Shown here piece by piece: positions 30,539 through 38,694 of a stretch of DNA of 64,000 nucleotides. Positions within the stretch are counted from its first letter, which is position 1, and the number at the start of each line of letters is the position of its first letter. The position numbers and the translations under genes were made by a program. This DNA comes from Marinobacterium sp. LSUCC0821 (GTDB lineage Bacteria > Pseudomonadota > Gammaproteobacteria > Pseudomonadales > Balneatricaceae): assembly GCF_012848475.1 (NCBI RefSeq), contig NZ_CP051666.1, forward strand, positions 1,887,501-1,951,500, in the 5' to 3' direction. Below the pieces are notes generated by a model. It was not told the DNA's origin, ran no database searches, and saw only the letters and a list, made by a program, of their open reading frames with translations.

Positions 30539-33500
30539 CTATCCAATCAATAATGCTGCATTTCCGCCCGATGCAGTTGTATCTTCACAGATGTGCTGCT
30601 CTTTGATGTGGCGTACCGACCTACCTAAATCTGTTAGAAGTGGAACGATAGCTCCCTCTCTGTTTGCTAAAGCTTTGCGAATCTCCCGTTGATACTCTTG
30701 GCTTGCGCTGACGCTAACACCTGCGATTGCATTTAGCTTTTGCAGAGTAACGGCAGGCAGAGTCCCTTCGAGGTGAATTAGGGGTAGCTGAGGATCAACA
30801 TTCGGGGGCGCACTCGCATTTGTTATGAGGAGTGTTGGGTTGCCTGCTTTGGCAGAAGCAATCGCTTGCTCCCAGCTATACTGATCGCCGGTCACTAACC
30901 AATATCCACGGGCCATCGTTTGTAAGCTGTTCTTTTCGCCAGTGACGCCCGGACAATCTAGCTCCTGCTTCACAACTGATGGTGAGTAACGATCGATTAA
31001 AGTGTTCCAAGCGTTTTCCACCTGGGTGTCCACTAAGTAGTTCTGTTGATCTGGAAGCCAGCTCGATTGCGTCACAATTGGCGCTACCATGTTTTGCAGG
31101 TAGTTGGGGCCGCCCGCTTTGGGACCCGTTCCGGATAGTCCTTCACCGCCAAAAGGTTGTGAGCCGACCACTGCACCAATTTGGTTACGATTGATGTAAC
31201 AGTTGCCCACGTGCAATGCCTCGCACACCTGTTGTGTCTGAGATTGAATGCGAGAATGGATAGCAAAAGTTAATCCATACCCCTTGTCATTAATCTGCTC
31301 AATGACCTTTGAAAGCCGAGCTGCTTTGTAAGATGCGATATGTAAAATCGGGCCGAAACGCTCAAAATCGAGATCTTCAATTCCATTCACTTCGATCAAT
31401 GTCGGTAGCACAAAGTAACCGCCATCAGCTTGAGAATTCACTTGATAGATAACCCGCTCTTTCTGCTCAGCAATGTAGGCATTGAGCGAAGCGTACGCGC
31501 GCTCATCAATGACAGGTCCAACGTCAGTGTTTAAAAGGGTTGGGTCGCCTACTTTGAGCAGCTTCATAGCACCGACAAGCATCTCAACTACCTGCGGATA
31601 GAGCTCCTCTTGGACATAGAGCATACGCAGAGCTGAACAGCGTTGTCCGGCACTTTGGAACGCGGATGCTACTACATCACGCACCACTTGCTCAGGGAGT
31701 GAGGAGGCATCGGCAATCATCGCATTTAGACCACCTGTTTCGGCTACCAACAAAGCCTCTGGAGATGCATTCTCAGCGAGCGCGTGATTAATTCTTTGTG
31801 CTGTAGCTGTAGAACCTGTGAAGATCACAGATTTGATCTCTGGGTGTGAGACTAGTGCGTTACCCTGCACTGCGCCGGTACCTAGAATCAACTGAACTAC
31901 ATTTTTCGGAACACCAGCTTCGTACCAAAGATTGATCGCTTTGATAGCAACTAAAGAGGTCTGCTCAGCAGGTTTTGCTAACACTGTGTTTCCTGCACCG
32001 CAGGCCGCAGCTATCTGGCCTGTGAAAATGGCTAAAGGGAAGTTCCAGGGTGAAATACAAACGCTCACCCCACGTCCTTGTGATTCAGCAGCTAGTTGAT
32101 CTGTCTGATCAGCGTAATAGCGAAGGAAATCGACCGCTTCTCTCACCTCGTTAATCGCATCTAACAGGGTTTTACCCGCTTCGCGCGCGAGCAGGGCCAA
32201 AAATTCTGGGGTGTCACGTTCATACAGATCGGCAATAAGGCGCAGAGCTTCTGCACGGTGAGTGGCAGACTGCCAAGATGGCTGAGCATCGATTGCGTTT
32301 GTGATTGCTTCCTTAATTTCATTGGGGGCTGTGGTCTGATAGTAGCCAACCAATTCGCCTGAATAGGGGGAGACAACCTGGGAGTCGCCACTATCGCCCC
32401 AGATTTTTGTCATGAAGAGTTCACGCGATTTGAGTAGACCCTTTAAGACTTTTCTCTCTCCTAGATCAAAGCCACTTGAATTGATGCGTGGTTTGAAGAT
32501 CTCTAGTCCAGTAGCAATGCTATTGGCGATCTTTGGTTTGTTGAGTGGGTTTTCAACAACCTGATGTGCTGGGACTTTTTCATCCGCTAGAAGGTTCACA
32601 AATGAGCTGTTTGCACCATTTTCTAATAGTCGGCGCACTAGGTAAGCGAGTAGATCTTTGTGAGTTCCAACAGGTGCATAGATACGGCAACGAGTTGAAT
32701 TGGCTTTCATGATTTGCTGATGGAGCGCCTCCCCCATGCCATGTAAGCGCTGAAGTTCAAACTCAATACCCGCCTCTTTAGCCCAAGCAGTCACACAGGC
32801 TGCGGTTTGGGCATTATGAGTCGCAAACTGTGGGTAGATACGCTCGCCGTAACGAATCAATTTTCGCGCACAGGCAAGATAGCTAATATCAGTATGGTGT
32901 TTTGCCGTGTACACCGGGAAATCTGCCAAGCCTTGAGTTTGCGCAAGCTTAATCTCGGTGTCCCAGTAAGCCCCCTTAACAAGGCGAATCATAATTTTGC
33001 GATCGTACTCTTTAGCCCAACCGTAAAGTTGATCAATCACAGCATAGGATTTTCGATTATATGCCTGTACTACGATGCCTAAACCATCCCAGCCTGATAA
33101 CTCTGGAGAGGCTATGAGCGCATGGATGATATCGAGAGAGATCTCGAGGCGTGCGCACTCCTCTGCATCGATGTTCAAACCAACGTTGTGCTCTTTTGCG
33201 AGCAGGCACAGTGGCAGCATCTTCTGCGTTAGCTCGTTGATAGCGGCTTGCTCATTGAGCAGTTCGTAACGCGGATGGAGCGCAGAGAGTTTTACAGAAA
33301 TTCCAGGGTTTTTAGCTATATCACTTGAGTCAGAGCGAGCCACTAGTGCTAACAAGGCATTTTTATAGGCGTTGAAATAGCGATCTGCATCATGCTCGGT
33401 GTGCGCGGCCTCGCCTAACATGTCATAGGAGTAGCTGTACCCTACTTTTTCTAGCAGACGCGCTCTTTTAAGTGCTGACTCTATGTTTTGGCCCAGCACG

Positions 33501-33970
33501 AATGCTTGCCCCATCGCTTTCATACCCATACCAATAGCTAGGCGCATGACAGATAAAATTGCAGTGCGCATTAGTTTGGGTTTAAGCATGGCATGCCCAA
33601 GTTTTAAACCGCTTGAGGCCAGTGAAACTAGTAAGGTTTTGCTGTCTGATTTAGCACTCCAATCTCGATTCGTAAGCTTATCGAGTATCAGTGCATTTCG
33701 CGTGTGGGCATCAGGGATACGTTGGAAGGACTCAGCAAGAGTCATTAACGATAGCCCTTCAGAGGTATTCAGCGGATAGGCTTTTAGAAACTGCTCCAGC
33801 ATCGAGGGTTTGTAACCTGTGCGAATTTCATCGACTAGCGACTCCGCCTGCTGCTGTAGAGATGAATCTACTGCGCAAAGGAGCGACTCTTGTTCTATTA
33901 AGGTAGATAGTTGTTCGACTTCGCTGTTGGTTGGGAGCGGTAGTTCGATATGTCTGTTTTGAGCGTTCAT
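30539..33970 (-). CDS. putA: bifunctional proline dehydrogenase / L-glutamate gamma-semialdehyde dehydrogenase
   Basis: PutA oxidises proline to glutamate in two steps with channelled intermediate. The ATG at 33970 has GAGGGG 7 bases upstream; a TTG six bases earlier is too close to it. The 1143 residues have no N-terminal ribbon-helix-helix DNA-binding domain, unlike E. coli PutA, so this protein is not expected to repress its own gene. The FAD-dependent PRODH barrel runs from about 130 to 465 (RLVKGAYWDTEI, RLLENGANSSFVN), the NAD-dependent dehydrogenase from about 520 to 970 (SPWNFPLAIF, catalytic Cys778 in AGQRCSALR), followed by an extra C-terminal domain of about 170 residues. A divergent Lrp-type gene probably regulates it. 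Confidence 0.96.
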   Translation of the reverse strand: MNAQNRHIELPLPTNSEVEQLSTLIEQESLLCAVDSSLQQQAESLVDEIRTGYKPSMLEQFLKAYPLNTSEGLSLMTLAESFQRIPDAHTRNALILDKLTNRDWSAKSDSKTLLVSLASSGLKLGHAMLKPKLMRTAILSVMRLAIGMGMKAMGQAFVLGQNIESALKRARLLEKVGYSYSYDMLGEAAHTEHDADRYFNAYKNALLALVARSDSSDIAKNPGISVKLSALHPRYELLNEQAAINELTQKMLPLCLLAKEHNVGLNIDAEECARLEISLDIIHALIASPELSGWDGLGIVVQAYNRKSYAVIDQLYGWAKEYDRKIMIRLVKGAYWDTEIKLAQTQGLADFPVYTAKHHTDISYLACARKLIRYGERIYPQFATHNAQTAACVTAWAKEAGIEFELQRLHGMGEALHQQIMKANSTRCRIYAPVGTHKDLLAYLVRRLLENGANSSFVNLLADEKVPAHQVVENPLNKPKIANSIATGLEIFKPRINSSGFDLGERKVLKGLLKSRELFMTKIWGDSGDSQVVSPYSGELVGYYQTTAPNEIKEAITNAIDAQPSWQSATHRAEALRLIADLYERDTPEFLALLAREAGKTLLDAINEVREAVDFLRYYADQTDQLAAESQGRGVSVCISPWNFPLAIFTGQIAAACGAGNTVLAKPAEQTSLVAIKAINLWYEAGVPKNVVQLILGTGAVQGNALVSHPEIKSVIFTGSTATAQRINHALAENASPEALLVAETGGLNAMIADASSLPEQVVRDVVASAFQSAGQRCSALRMLYVQEELYPQVVEMLVGAMKLLKVGDPTLLNTDVGPVIDERAYASLNAYIAEQKERVIYQVNSQADGGYFVLPTLIEVNGIEDLDFERFGPILHIASYKAARLSKVIEQINDKGYGLTFAIHSRIQSQTQQVCEALHVGNCYINRNQIGAVVGSQPFGGEGLSGTGPKAGGPNYLQNMVAPIVTQSSWLPDQQNYLVDTQVENAWNTLIDRYSPSVVKQELDCPGVTGEKNSLQTMARGYWLVTGDQYSWEQAIASAKAGNPTLLITNASAPPNVDPQLPLIHLEGTLPAVTLQKLNAIAGVSVSASQEYQREIRKALANREGAIVPLLTDLGRSVRHIKEQHICEDTTASGGNAALLIG

Positions 33971-34117
33971 TGCCAAGCCCCTCTTGAATATGACGCTCAG
34001 TATAGTTATCTTGCGTTAAACAATTGGTCTAATTTATCGATCATAAGTTAAATTAAAAACTTATTATTAAATATTAATTAGGCTAAAAATTAATTAACTA
34101 TCAATAAAGTAGTGATT

Positions 34118-34588
34118 ATGGCTAAAGTGGATTTAGATAGTTTTGATCGTGCAATTCTTAAAGCACTTGAGCGTAACGGCCGCATAACAGTCACAGAGCT
34201 CGCAGATACAGTAGGCTTATCTAAGACACCTTGTCAGATCCGTATGAAGAGACTGGAGTCTAAGGGCTATATTCGTGGTTACGCAGCCATCATGGATTAC
34301 GGCCTTTTAGATACAAACCACATCGCATTTGTGCAAGTTAAGTTGAGCGATACCCGTGCAGCCGCTTTAGCGGCCTTCAACGCTGCAGTTGGTAACGTCT
34401 CTGAGATTGAAGAGTGTCACATGATGGCAGCTGACTTTGATTACATACTTAAGGTTCGTACCCGCGATATAGCGAGCTACCGTGCTGTCTTGGGTGAAAC
34501 TATTTCAGAACTACCCTATGTCGCTAGCACCTCTACGTTTGTCTGTATGGAGGCAGTTAAAGAGCACGGACAGGTTTTTGAGGATTAG
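34118..34588 (+). CDS. Lrp/AsnC-family transcriptional regulator, probable putA activator
   Basis: This 156-residue protein has an N-terminal winged HTH (about 8-52: FDRAILKALERNGRITVTEL, then SKTPCQIRMKRLESKGYI) and a C-terminal RAM ligand-binding domain. It is divergent from putA across about 150 very AT-rich bases. Lrp-type PutR proteins activate putA in response to proline in other proteobacteria, so the same role is inferred here. I use the ATG at 34118; a GTG two codons earlier is possible. Confidence 0.88.
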   Translation: MAKVDLDSFDRAILKALERNGRITVTELADTVGLSKTPCQIRMKRLESKGYIRGYAAIMDYGLLDTNHIAFVQVKLSDTRAAALAAFNAAVGNVSEIEECHMMAADFDYILKVRTRDIASYRAVLGETISELPYVASTSTFVCMEAVKEHGQVFED

Positions 34589-34933
34589 TTTTGACCTGTT
34601 AATAGTCAAATTATCTAAAAATTATAAAAATGAAGGATATAAGTTATGAATATTCGATTATTAAGATTTATATAACTGATTTTTTATAAAAAATAGTGAA
34701 TTTACACTTACGGTTTGGTTTTATACTTACTTAAGCCACAAAATTTTTACTCAGATTAGTTAAAGATTAACTTGTCTGACCAGCAGAGCAGTTAAGTCCA
34801 CTTAGTGCGATTGTCTAGGGGGTCAACTTTCTGTAATGTTGATCTTAATGAACCGCGTCACTCGTAGTTCATGATCGTTGCACCTAAAAACGAGTTTAGG
34901 TCAGACGATTGAATAAATTATAAGGAGAACAGA
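34589..34933 (+). promoter_or_regulatory. livK upstream region: possible promoter and structured leader
   Basis: This 345-base AT-rich gap has a short inverted repeat just after the Lrp gene (TTTGAC at 34590, GTCAAA at 34605), possibly its terminator. A possible promoter is TTTACA (34701-34706) with TATACT (34722-34727), though the spacer is only 15. Downstream lie TCAAC-N10-GTTGA (34823-34842) and a perfect hairpin ACCTAAA/TTTAGGT with a 6-base loop (34882-34901), 33 bases before livK. AAGGAG sits at the expected distance from the livK ATG. Confidence 0.5.
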
Positions 34934-36130
34934 ATGAAAAAATTAGCATTGGCTGTTGCTGCAGCATCAATGATTGCTGGCGCAGCACAAGCTGGCAGCC
35001 ACATGCCTAACGAAGTGCGCCTAGGTGTTGCACTTGGTTTTACAGGTCCTGCTGAATCACTAGCTGCTTCTATGGCTGCAGGTGCAGAGCTTGCGATGAA
35101 AGAAGTTTCTGATAGCGGCAAACTTCTTGGTGGCGCTAAAGTAACTTCATCTCGCGCAGACTCTACTTGTACTGATGCAGCAGCAGCTGCGGCAGCTGCA
35201 GAGCGTCTAATCGCTGCAGAAAAAGTAGATGCGATTGTAGGTGCTCTATGTTCAGGTGCGACTATCTCAATCCTACAGAACGTTGCGATGCCTAACGGTG
35301 TGGTTCTGTTCTCTCCATCAGCGACTTCTCCAGCGCTATCTACGCTTGAAGATAACGGTTACTTCTTCCGTGCATCACCATCTGATGCGCGTCAGGGCCA
35401 GGTAATTGCTGAGATGCTTAAAGAGAAAGGCTACAAGTCTATCGCTCTTTCTTACACTAACAATGACTACGGTAAAGGTCTTGCAGACAGCATCCAGTCA
35501 AACTTTGAAGCTGCTGGCGGCAAAGTAACCATCAACACTCCACACGAAGATGGCAAAGGCGATTACAGTGCGGAAGTGGGTGCTCTAGCTCAGGCTGGTG
35601 GTGACATCCTTGTTGTAGCAGGCTACCTAGATCAGGGTGGTAAGGGCATTATCCAGTCTTCACTAGACTCTGGTGCGTTTGATCACTTCTTCCTTCCAGA
35701 TGCGATGATTGGTGACAGCCTAACTGCTGCAATCGGTAAAGATCTGAACGGCTCTATCGGTACAGTTCCTGGTACTGACAGCCCAGGTTCTGCAACTTAC
35801 CAGGAGATGGCTAAAGCTGCTGGTTTCGAAGCTGGTCCTTACTCTGACTACTCTTACGACGCTGCAGCTATGACTCTTCTTGCTATGCAGGCAGCTAAGT
35901 CTAAAGACTCTAAAGTGTTTAAAGATTTCGTATTTGAAATCGCAAACGCTCCTGGTGAGAAAATCTACCCAGGTGAACTTGCTAAAGGTCTTGAGATCCT
36001 AGCGAACGGCGGTCAGATCGACTACGTTGGTGCGACTGCAGTTGAGCTAATCGGCGGCGGTGAGTCAGCTGGTAGCTACCGTGAGATTCTGGTTAAAGAT
36101 CAGAAGAACACAACTGTTCGTTACCGTTAA
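34934..36130 (+). CDS. livK: branched-chain/hydrophobic amino-acid ABC transporter, periplasmic binding protein
   Basis: This is the high-affinity periplasmic receptor of the Liv-type importer. A 20-residue signal peptide (MKKLALAVAAASMIAGAAQA) is followed by a type I periplasmic-binding fold: VRLGVALGFTGPAESLAASM at the start, the DAIVGALCSGATISI loop and the FSPSATSPALS ligand region. At 398 residues it is full length. A strong AAGGAG lies upstream. It is the first gene of livKGFHM and is separated from livG by a terminator-like hairpin, which should make it the most abundant product. Exact amino-acid specificity cannot be read from the sequence. Confidence 0.92.
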   Translation: MKKLALAVAAASMIAGAAQAGSHMPNEVRLGVALGFTGPAESLAASMAAGAELAMKEVSDSGKLLGGAKVTSSRADSTCTDAAAAAAAAERLIAAEKVDAIVGALCSGATISILQNVAMPNGVVLFSPSATSPALSTLEDNGYFFRASPSDARQGQVIAEMLKEKGYKSIALSYTNNDYGKGLADSIQSNFEAAGGKVTINTPHEDGKGDYSAEVGALAQAGGDILVVAGYLDQGGKGIIQSSLDSGAFDHFFLPDAMIGDSLTAAIGKDLNGSIGTVPGTDSPGSATYQEMAKAAGFEAGPYSDYSYDAAAMTLLAMQAAKSKDSKVFKDFVFEIANAPGEKIYPGELAKGLEILANGGQIDYVGATAVELIGGGESAGSYREILVKDQKNTTVRYR

Positions 36131-36150
36131 TTCGTAGCGATAAATAAACA

Positions 36151-36183
36151 GGCTCGGGACTCAAAAGGTTCCGAGCCGTTTTT
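36151..36183 (+). terminator. intercistronic terminator/attenuator between livK and livG
   Basis: GGCTCGG and CCGAGCC form a 7-base-pair stem, extended inside by AC/GT pairs, followed by GTTTTT. The T-run ends 13 bases before the livG start, so partial readthrough is needed to express the rest of the operon unless there is another promoter. Confidence 0.85.
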
Positions 36184-36196
36184 GCATTTAGACAGT

Positions 36197-36967
36197 ATGA
36201 TTCGTGTAGAAAATCTTCATAAGCGCTTTGGCGGTGTACATGCCGTGAATGACGCCTCTCTTCATATTAAGAAGGGATCTATTACTGGTTTGATTGGCCC
36301 AAACGGTGCCGGTAAAACTACTCTCTTTAACGTGATTGCCGGTCACTACAAGCCGACCTCAGGTCGTATTCTGCTTGATGGTGAAGATATCACAGGCCTT
36401 CAGCCCCATGAGTTGTTTCAAAAAGGGGTGTTGCGTACTTTCCAGTTGGCGCATGAGTTCTCCTCACTTACGGTACGTGAAAACCTGATGATGGTGCCTT
36501 CGGATCAGGCGGGCGAAAGCCTTTTAAATGTCTGGTTCCGTAAAGATCGTGTTGCTGCTGATGAACAGCGCGTTCGTGAGAAAGCGGAAGAGGTTATCGA
36601 CTTTCTTGAGATTGGCCATGTAGCGGACGAGCTTGCAGGCAATCTTTCAGGTGGCCAGAAGAAACTGCTTGAATTGGGTCGTACCATGATGGTCGAGCCA
36701 AAAATCGTCTTTCTTGATGAGGTGGGTGCTGGCGTTAACCGCACGCTTCTATACAAGATCGGGGATGCAATTTTGAAACTCAATCAAGAGCGTGGTTACA
36801 CCTTCTGCTTGATTGAGCATGATATGGACTTTATCGCACGTCTTTGTGACCCAGTGATCTGTATGGCTGAAGGGACAGTTTTGGCCGAGGGTACGGTTGA
36901 TGAAGTTAAAAACAATGAGCAGGTGATCGAGGCTTACCTTGGCACCGGGCTTAAGCATAAGCGGTAA
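36197..36967 (+). CDS. livG: branched-chain amino-acid ABC transporter ATPase
   Basis: One of two ATPases of the importer. The 256 residues carry Walker A GPNGAGKTT, the signature LSGGQKKLLELGR and Walker B IVFLDEVGAGVN. The usual DEP of the Walker B/D-loop is DEV here, with further changes to GAGVN from AAGLN. I start at the ATG at 36197, which gives MIRVENLHKRFGGVHAVND; a TTG 15 bases earlier lies inside the preceding T-run. No clear ribosome-binding site is present. Confidence 0.9.
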   Translation: MIRVENLHKRFGGVHAVNDASLHIKKGSITGLIGPNGAGKTTLFNVIAGHYKPTSGRILLDGEDITGLQPHELFQKGVLRTFQLAHEFSSLTVRENLMMVPSDQAGESLLNVWFRKDRVAADEQRVREKAEEVIDFLEIGHVADELAGNLSGGQKKLLELGRTMMVEPKIVFLDEVGAGVNRTLLYKIGDAILKLNQERGYTFCLIEHDMDFIARLCDPVICMAEGTVLAEGTVDEVKNNEQVIEAYLGTGLKHKR

Positions 36968-36972
36968 GAGTC

Positions 36973-37677
36973 ATGAGCTTTTTAATTGGACAGAGTATGA
37001 CCGGCGGCTACGGCTCCGCGGATATTCTGACAGATTGCACCATCGGTGTAGATAAGGGTGAAATTGCTGTGATTGTAGGCCCAAACGGTGCCGGTAAATC
37101 GACAGCAATGAAAGCGACCTTCGGTATGCTCAATTTGCGTTCAGGTCATGTGATGTTTGATGGTGAAGATATCACCCATCTAAAACCTGAAGAGCGCGTA
37201 TTGAAAGGTATGGGCTTTGTTCCACAAACCCACAACGTTTTCACTTCGATGAGTGTTGAAGAGAATCTCGAGATGGGTGCATTCATCCGTACCGATGATT
37301 TCACAGACACCATGGAGCAGGTTTACGAGCTATTCCCAATTCTCAAAGAGAAGCGTAACCAACCAGCGGGTGAGCTCTCTGGTGGTCAGCGACAGCAGGT
37401 TGCGGTGGGTCGTGCATTGATGACCAAGCCGAAAGTGCTTCTGCTTGATGAGCCTACAGCGGGTGTTTCGCCTATCGTTATGGATGAGCTGTTCGATCGT
37501 ATTATTGAGATTGCGCGCACAGGCGTTGCTATTTTGATGGTTGAGCAAAACGCGAAACAAGCGTTGGAGATTGCTGATAAGGGCTATGTGCTTGTTCAGG
37601 GTTCAAACCGTTTTACAGACACAGGTGAAGCACTACTCGCTAACCCTGATGTACGTCGTTCATTCTTAGGGGGTTAA
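36973..37677 (+). CDS. livF: branched-chain amino-acid ABC transporter ATPase
   Basis: Second ATPase of the importer, 234 residues. Walker A GPNGAGKST, signature LSGGQRQQVAVGRALM and a standard Walker B VLLLDEPTAGVSP are all present, followed by the H-loop region ILMVEQNAKQALEIAD. It follows livG after 5 bases and precedes livH by 3 bases, so translation is tightly coupled. Confidence 0.92.
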   Translation: MSFLIGQSMTGGYGSADILTDCTIGVDKGEIAVIVGPNGAGKSTAMKATFGMLNLRSGHVMFDGEDITHLKPEERVLKGMGFVPQTHNVFTSMSVEENLEMGAFIRTDDFTDTMEQVYELFPILKEKRNQPAGELSGGQRQQVAVGRALMTKPKVLLLDEPTAGVSPIVMDELFDRIIEIARTGVAILMVEQNAKQALEIADKGYVLVQGSNRFTDTGEALLANPDVRRSFLGG

Positions 37678-37680
37678 CGC

Positions 37681-38694
37681 ATGACTGATTTTCTTAATGC
37701 GTTGGTCGTTCTAGGTAACTTCCTTCTCGTTCCAGCCCTGACATACGGAAGTCAGCTGGCGTTGGGTGCACTGGGTGTTACTCTGGTCTACGGCGTTCTA
37801 CGTTTTTCAAACTTTGCCCATGGTGAAACCATGGCATTTGGTACCATGCTGACAATTTTTGGTACCTGGGGACTGCAGTCACTGGGTGTTTCGATCGACC
37901 CACTACCAACAGCCCTTTTGGCATTGCCGGTAGGTATTCTTGGCGCTGTGGCACTGTCATTGCTTCTTGATAAGAGTGTCTACAAATATCATCGCCAACG
38001 TAAAGCGAGCCCGGTCATCTTTCTGATTGTATCGATCGGTTTGATGTTCTTCATCGGTGGTTTGGTGCGTTTCATCATCGGCCCTGGCGACCAGATCTTC
38101 TTTGATGGTGCCCGTTTCGTGATCTCCGCTCGTGACTTCAAAAAAGCGACGGGTTTAGATGAGGGCCTCGCGCTGAAAATGACACAGGCTGTAACCATTA
38201 TTACGGCTATTCTGGTTGTTGCGGCGATGTTCTGGTTCCTTAATAAGACTCGAACAGGTAAGTCGATGCGCGCATTCTCAGATAATGAGAACCTCGCATT
38301 GCTATCGGGTATCAACCCAGATCGTGTAGTTCTGATCACGTGGATCTTGGTGGGTGCGCTTGCAACGATTGCGGGTACTTTGTACGGCCTGGATAAGAGC
38401 TTTAAGCCCTTCTCGTACATGCAGTTACTGCTACCTATTTTCGCATCGGCGATTGTTGGTGGTGTGGGTAACCCTCTAGGTGCTATTGCGGGTGGCTATG
38501 TCATCGCCTTCTCTGAGATCGCAGTGACCTTTGCCTACAAGAAAGTTGTGATGTATCTCGGCCCTGAAGGCTTTGAACCAGACTCTCTGGTTCAGCTACT
38601 GGGTACCGATTACAAGATCGCTGTCTCATTCATCATTCTGGTGATCGTACTGATTGTGCGTCCTACCGGTATCTTTAGCGGGAAGACCTTGTAA
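37681..38694 (+). CDS. livH: branched-chain amino-acid ABC transporter permease LivH
   Basis: This membrane permease of 337 residues has eight or so hydrophobic segments and the LivH landmarks LGVTLVYGVLRFSNFAHGE near the N-terminus and FASAIVGGVGNPLGAIAGGY in the coupling region near residue 260. It forms the channel with LivM. Its stop overlaps the livM start by one base (TAATG). Confidence 0.92.
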   Translation: MTDFLNALVVLGNFLLVPALTYGSQLALGALGVTLVYGVLRFSNFAHGETMAFGTMLTIFGTWGLQSLGVSIDPLPTALLALPVGILGAVALSLLLDKSVYKYHRQRKASPVIFLIVSIGLMFFIGGLVRFIIGPGDQIFFDGARFVISARDFKKATGLDEGLALKMTQAVTIITAILVVAAMFWFLNKTRTGKSMRAFSDNENLALLSGINPDRVVLITWILVGALATIAGTLYGLDKSFKPFSYMQLLLPIFASAIVGGVGNPLGAIAGGYVIAFSEIAVTFAYKKVVMYLGPEGFEPDSLVQLLGTDYKIAVSFIILVIVLIVRPTGIFSGKTL

